A stretch of 64,000 nucleotides of DNA from contig NZ_JBLREB010000005.1 of the NCBI RefSeq assembly GCF_048159605.1, forward strand, positions 1-64,000, given 5' to 3'. The translations under genes were made by a program, and so were the position numbers. This document shows positions 63,583 to 64,000 of the stretch, piece by piece (positions within the stretch are counted from its first letter, which is position 1; every line of letters starts with the position of its first letter). Source of the stretch: Ectobacillus polymachus. GTDB lineage: Bacteria > Bacillota > Bacilli > Bacillales > Bacillaceae_G. The notes beneath the pieces were generated by a model that was not told where the DNA came from, made no database searches, and saw only the letters and a list, made by a program, of their open reading frames with translations.

Positions 63583-64000
63583 TTATTTTGTTTTTACTTT
63601 TGTATTGTACTCGCGCACGATATTAAATTTGCTGTCATCTGATTTCACATATCCTTCATGTGAATAAATATCTCTGATAATTTTTTGGCTTTCTGGATCT
63701 TTACCAAGATCAATAAATGCCTGTTGGATTTTTTCTACCCAAGCTTGATCCATGTCAGAACGAACAGAAACGGTATCATTCGGGATTTTTTCTGTAAACT
63801 TAATAATTTTTGTTTGATCAAATACTTGCGGATAATCTTTTTTCACTGTATTACGTGCATCTTGGAACACAACTGCTGCATCTACATCTCCATTTAATAA
63901 AGAAATAATAGCTTGGTCATGACCTTTTAACGTTACAGGTTGTACATCTTTTAACGGGTCGATTCCTGCATCTTGAAGAACAGCTGCAGGCCATACATAG
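63583..64000 (-). CDS. phnD: Phosphonate-binding protein PhnD, C-terminal part (cut by window)
   Basis: An open frame of 139 codons runs from the stop at 63583 to the right edge with no start needed: YVWPAAVLQDAGIDPLKDVQ, then GHDQAIISLLNGDVDAAVVF and IPNDTVSVRSDMDQAWVEKI. This matches the C-terminal half of PhnD-type periplasmic-binding proteins. The N-terminus and signal lie beyond 64000. First gene of phnDCEE. Confidence 0.9.
   Translation of the reverse strand, partial: YVWPAAVLQDAGIDPLKDVQPVTLKGHDQAIISLLNGDVDAAVVFQDARNTVKKDYPQVFDQTKIIKFTEKIPNDTVSVRSDMDQAWVEKIQQAFIDLGKDPESQKIIRDIYSHEGYVKSDDSKFNIVREYNTKVKTK

Overview
The window is chromosomal DNA of a low-GC, endospore-forming Bacillaceae. 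Evidence: a Bacillus-type 16S rRNA 5' end, a small acid-soluble spore protein gene (sspH), cytochrome aa3 quinol oxidase genes, a bacterial NO synthase, a T-box leader, and AGGAGG-type ribosome binding sites with frequent GTG/TTG starts. The gene set and a two-hairpin intergenic repeat recall the Bacillus cereus group. The V1-V2 part of the 16S gene does not look like B. cereus sensu stricto as I remember it, so a neighbouring lineage is more likely. Species is not assigned.

Layout: 1-622 is the 5' end of a minus-strand rRNA operon with tandem promoters, interrupted by an N and an exact 116-bp duplication (a contig join). 1126-5196 is a heme stress module, hssRS followed by hrtBA with an HssR-type direct repeat. 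5279-6109 is a wrecked IS3-family element. 6237-9639 holds a rhodanese-like gene and pstSCA. 10110-14137 has a heme monooxygenase, a C39-like lipoprotein, a two-component system and a small repeat protein. 14608-18381 is qoxABCD. 18562-24384 has a purine permease, a 3D-domain cell-wall protein, a LacI regulator, a bcr-like repeat, a CobW-type GTPase and a PH-domain protein. 24646-29601 has a MoxR/VWA pair and a peptide transporter. 29864-33522 has a transaminase remnant, sspH and a persulfide-detoxification cluster (rhodanese, CstR, ArsR, thioredoxin, CoA-disulfide reductase-rhodanese). 33698-42000 has an acyl-CoA dehydrogenase, a CorC/HlyC protein, LCP and VanW envelope proteins, a lipoprotein toxin/immunity pair and pncB. 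42287-52591 has an RND exporter, a second CorC/HlyC protein, a MerR pseudogene, a second repeat protein, a KimA-like potassium transporter and a CiaRH-like system. 53066-55930 is a second sulfur island (two rhodaneses, LysR, YeiH). 55989-60878 has a T-box-controlled permease, nos, panE and a TVP38 protein. 61084-64000 is a phnDCEE transporter cut by the window end.

Two systems stand out. First, four promoters at separate loci (near 6.7, 31.0, 33.6 and 53.8 kb) carry the same 16-bp palindrome, ATACCY-N4-RGGTAT, overlapping or abutting the -10 box. All drive rhodanese or persulfide genes and one drives cstR, so they look like one CstR regulon. Second, 39486-40267 encodes a lipoprotein with a CdiA-CT-type RNase A-like domain and a following 90-residue CdiI-like protein, a probable surface-tethered toxin/immunity pair without a CdiA carrier. 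Also notable are a hairpin between Shine-Dalgarno and start codon shared by the two CorC/HlyC genes, and an LCP gene whose best-placed start codon is ATA.
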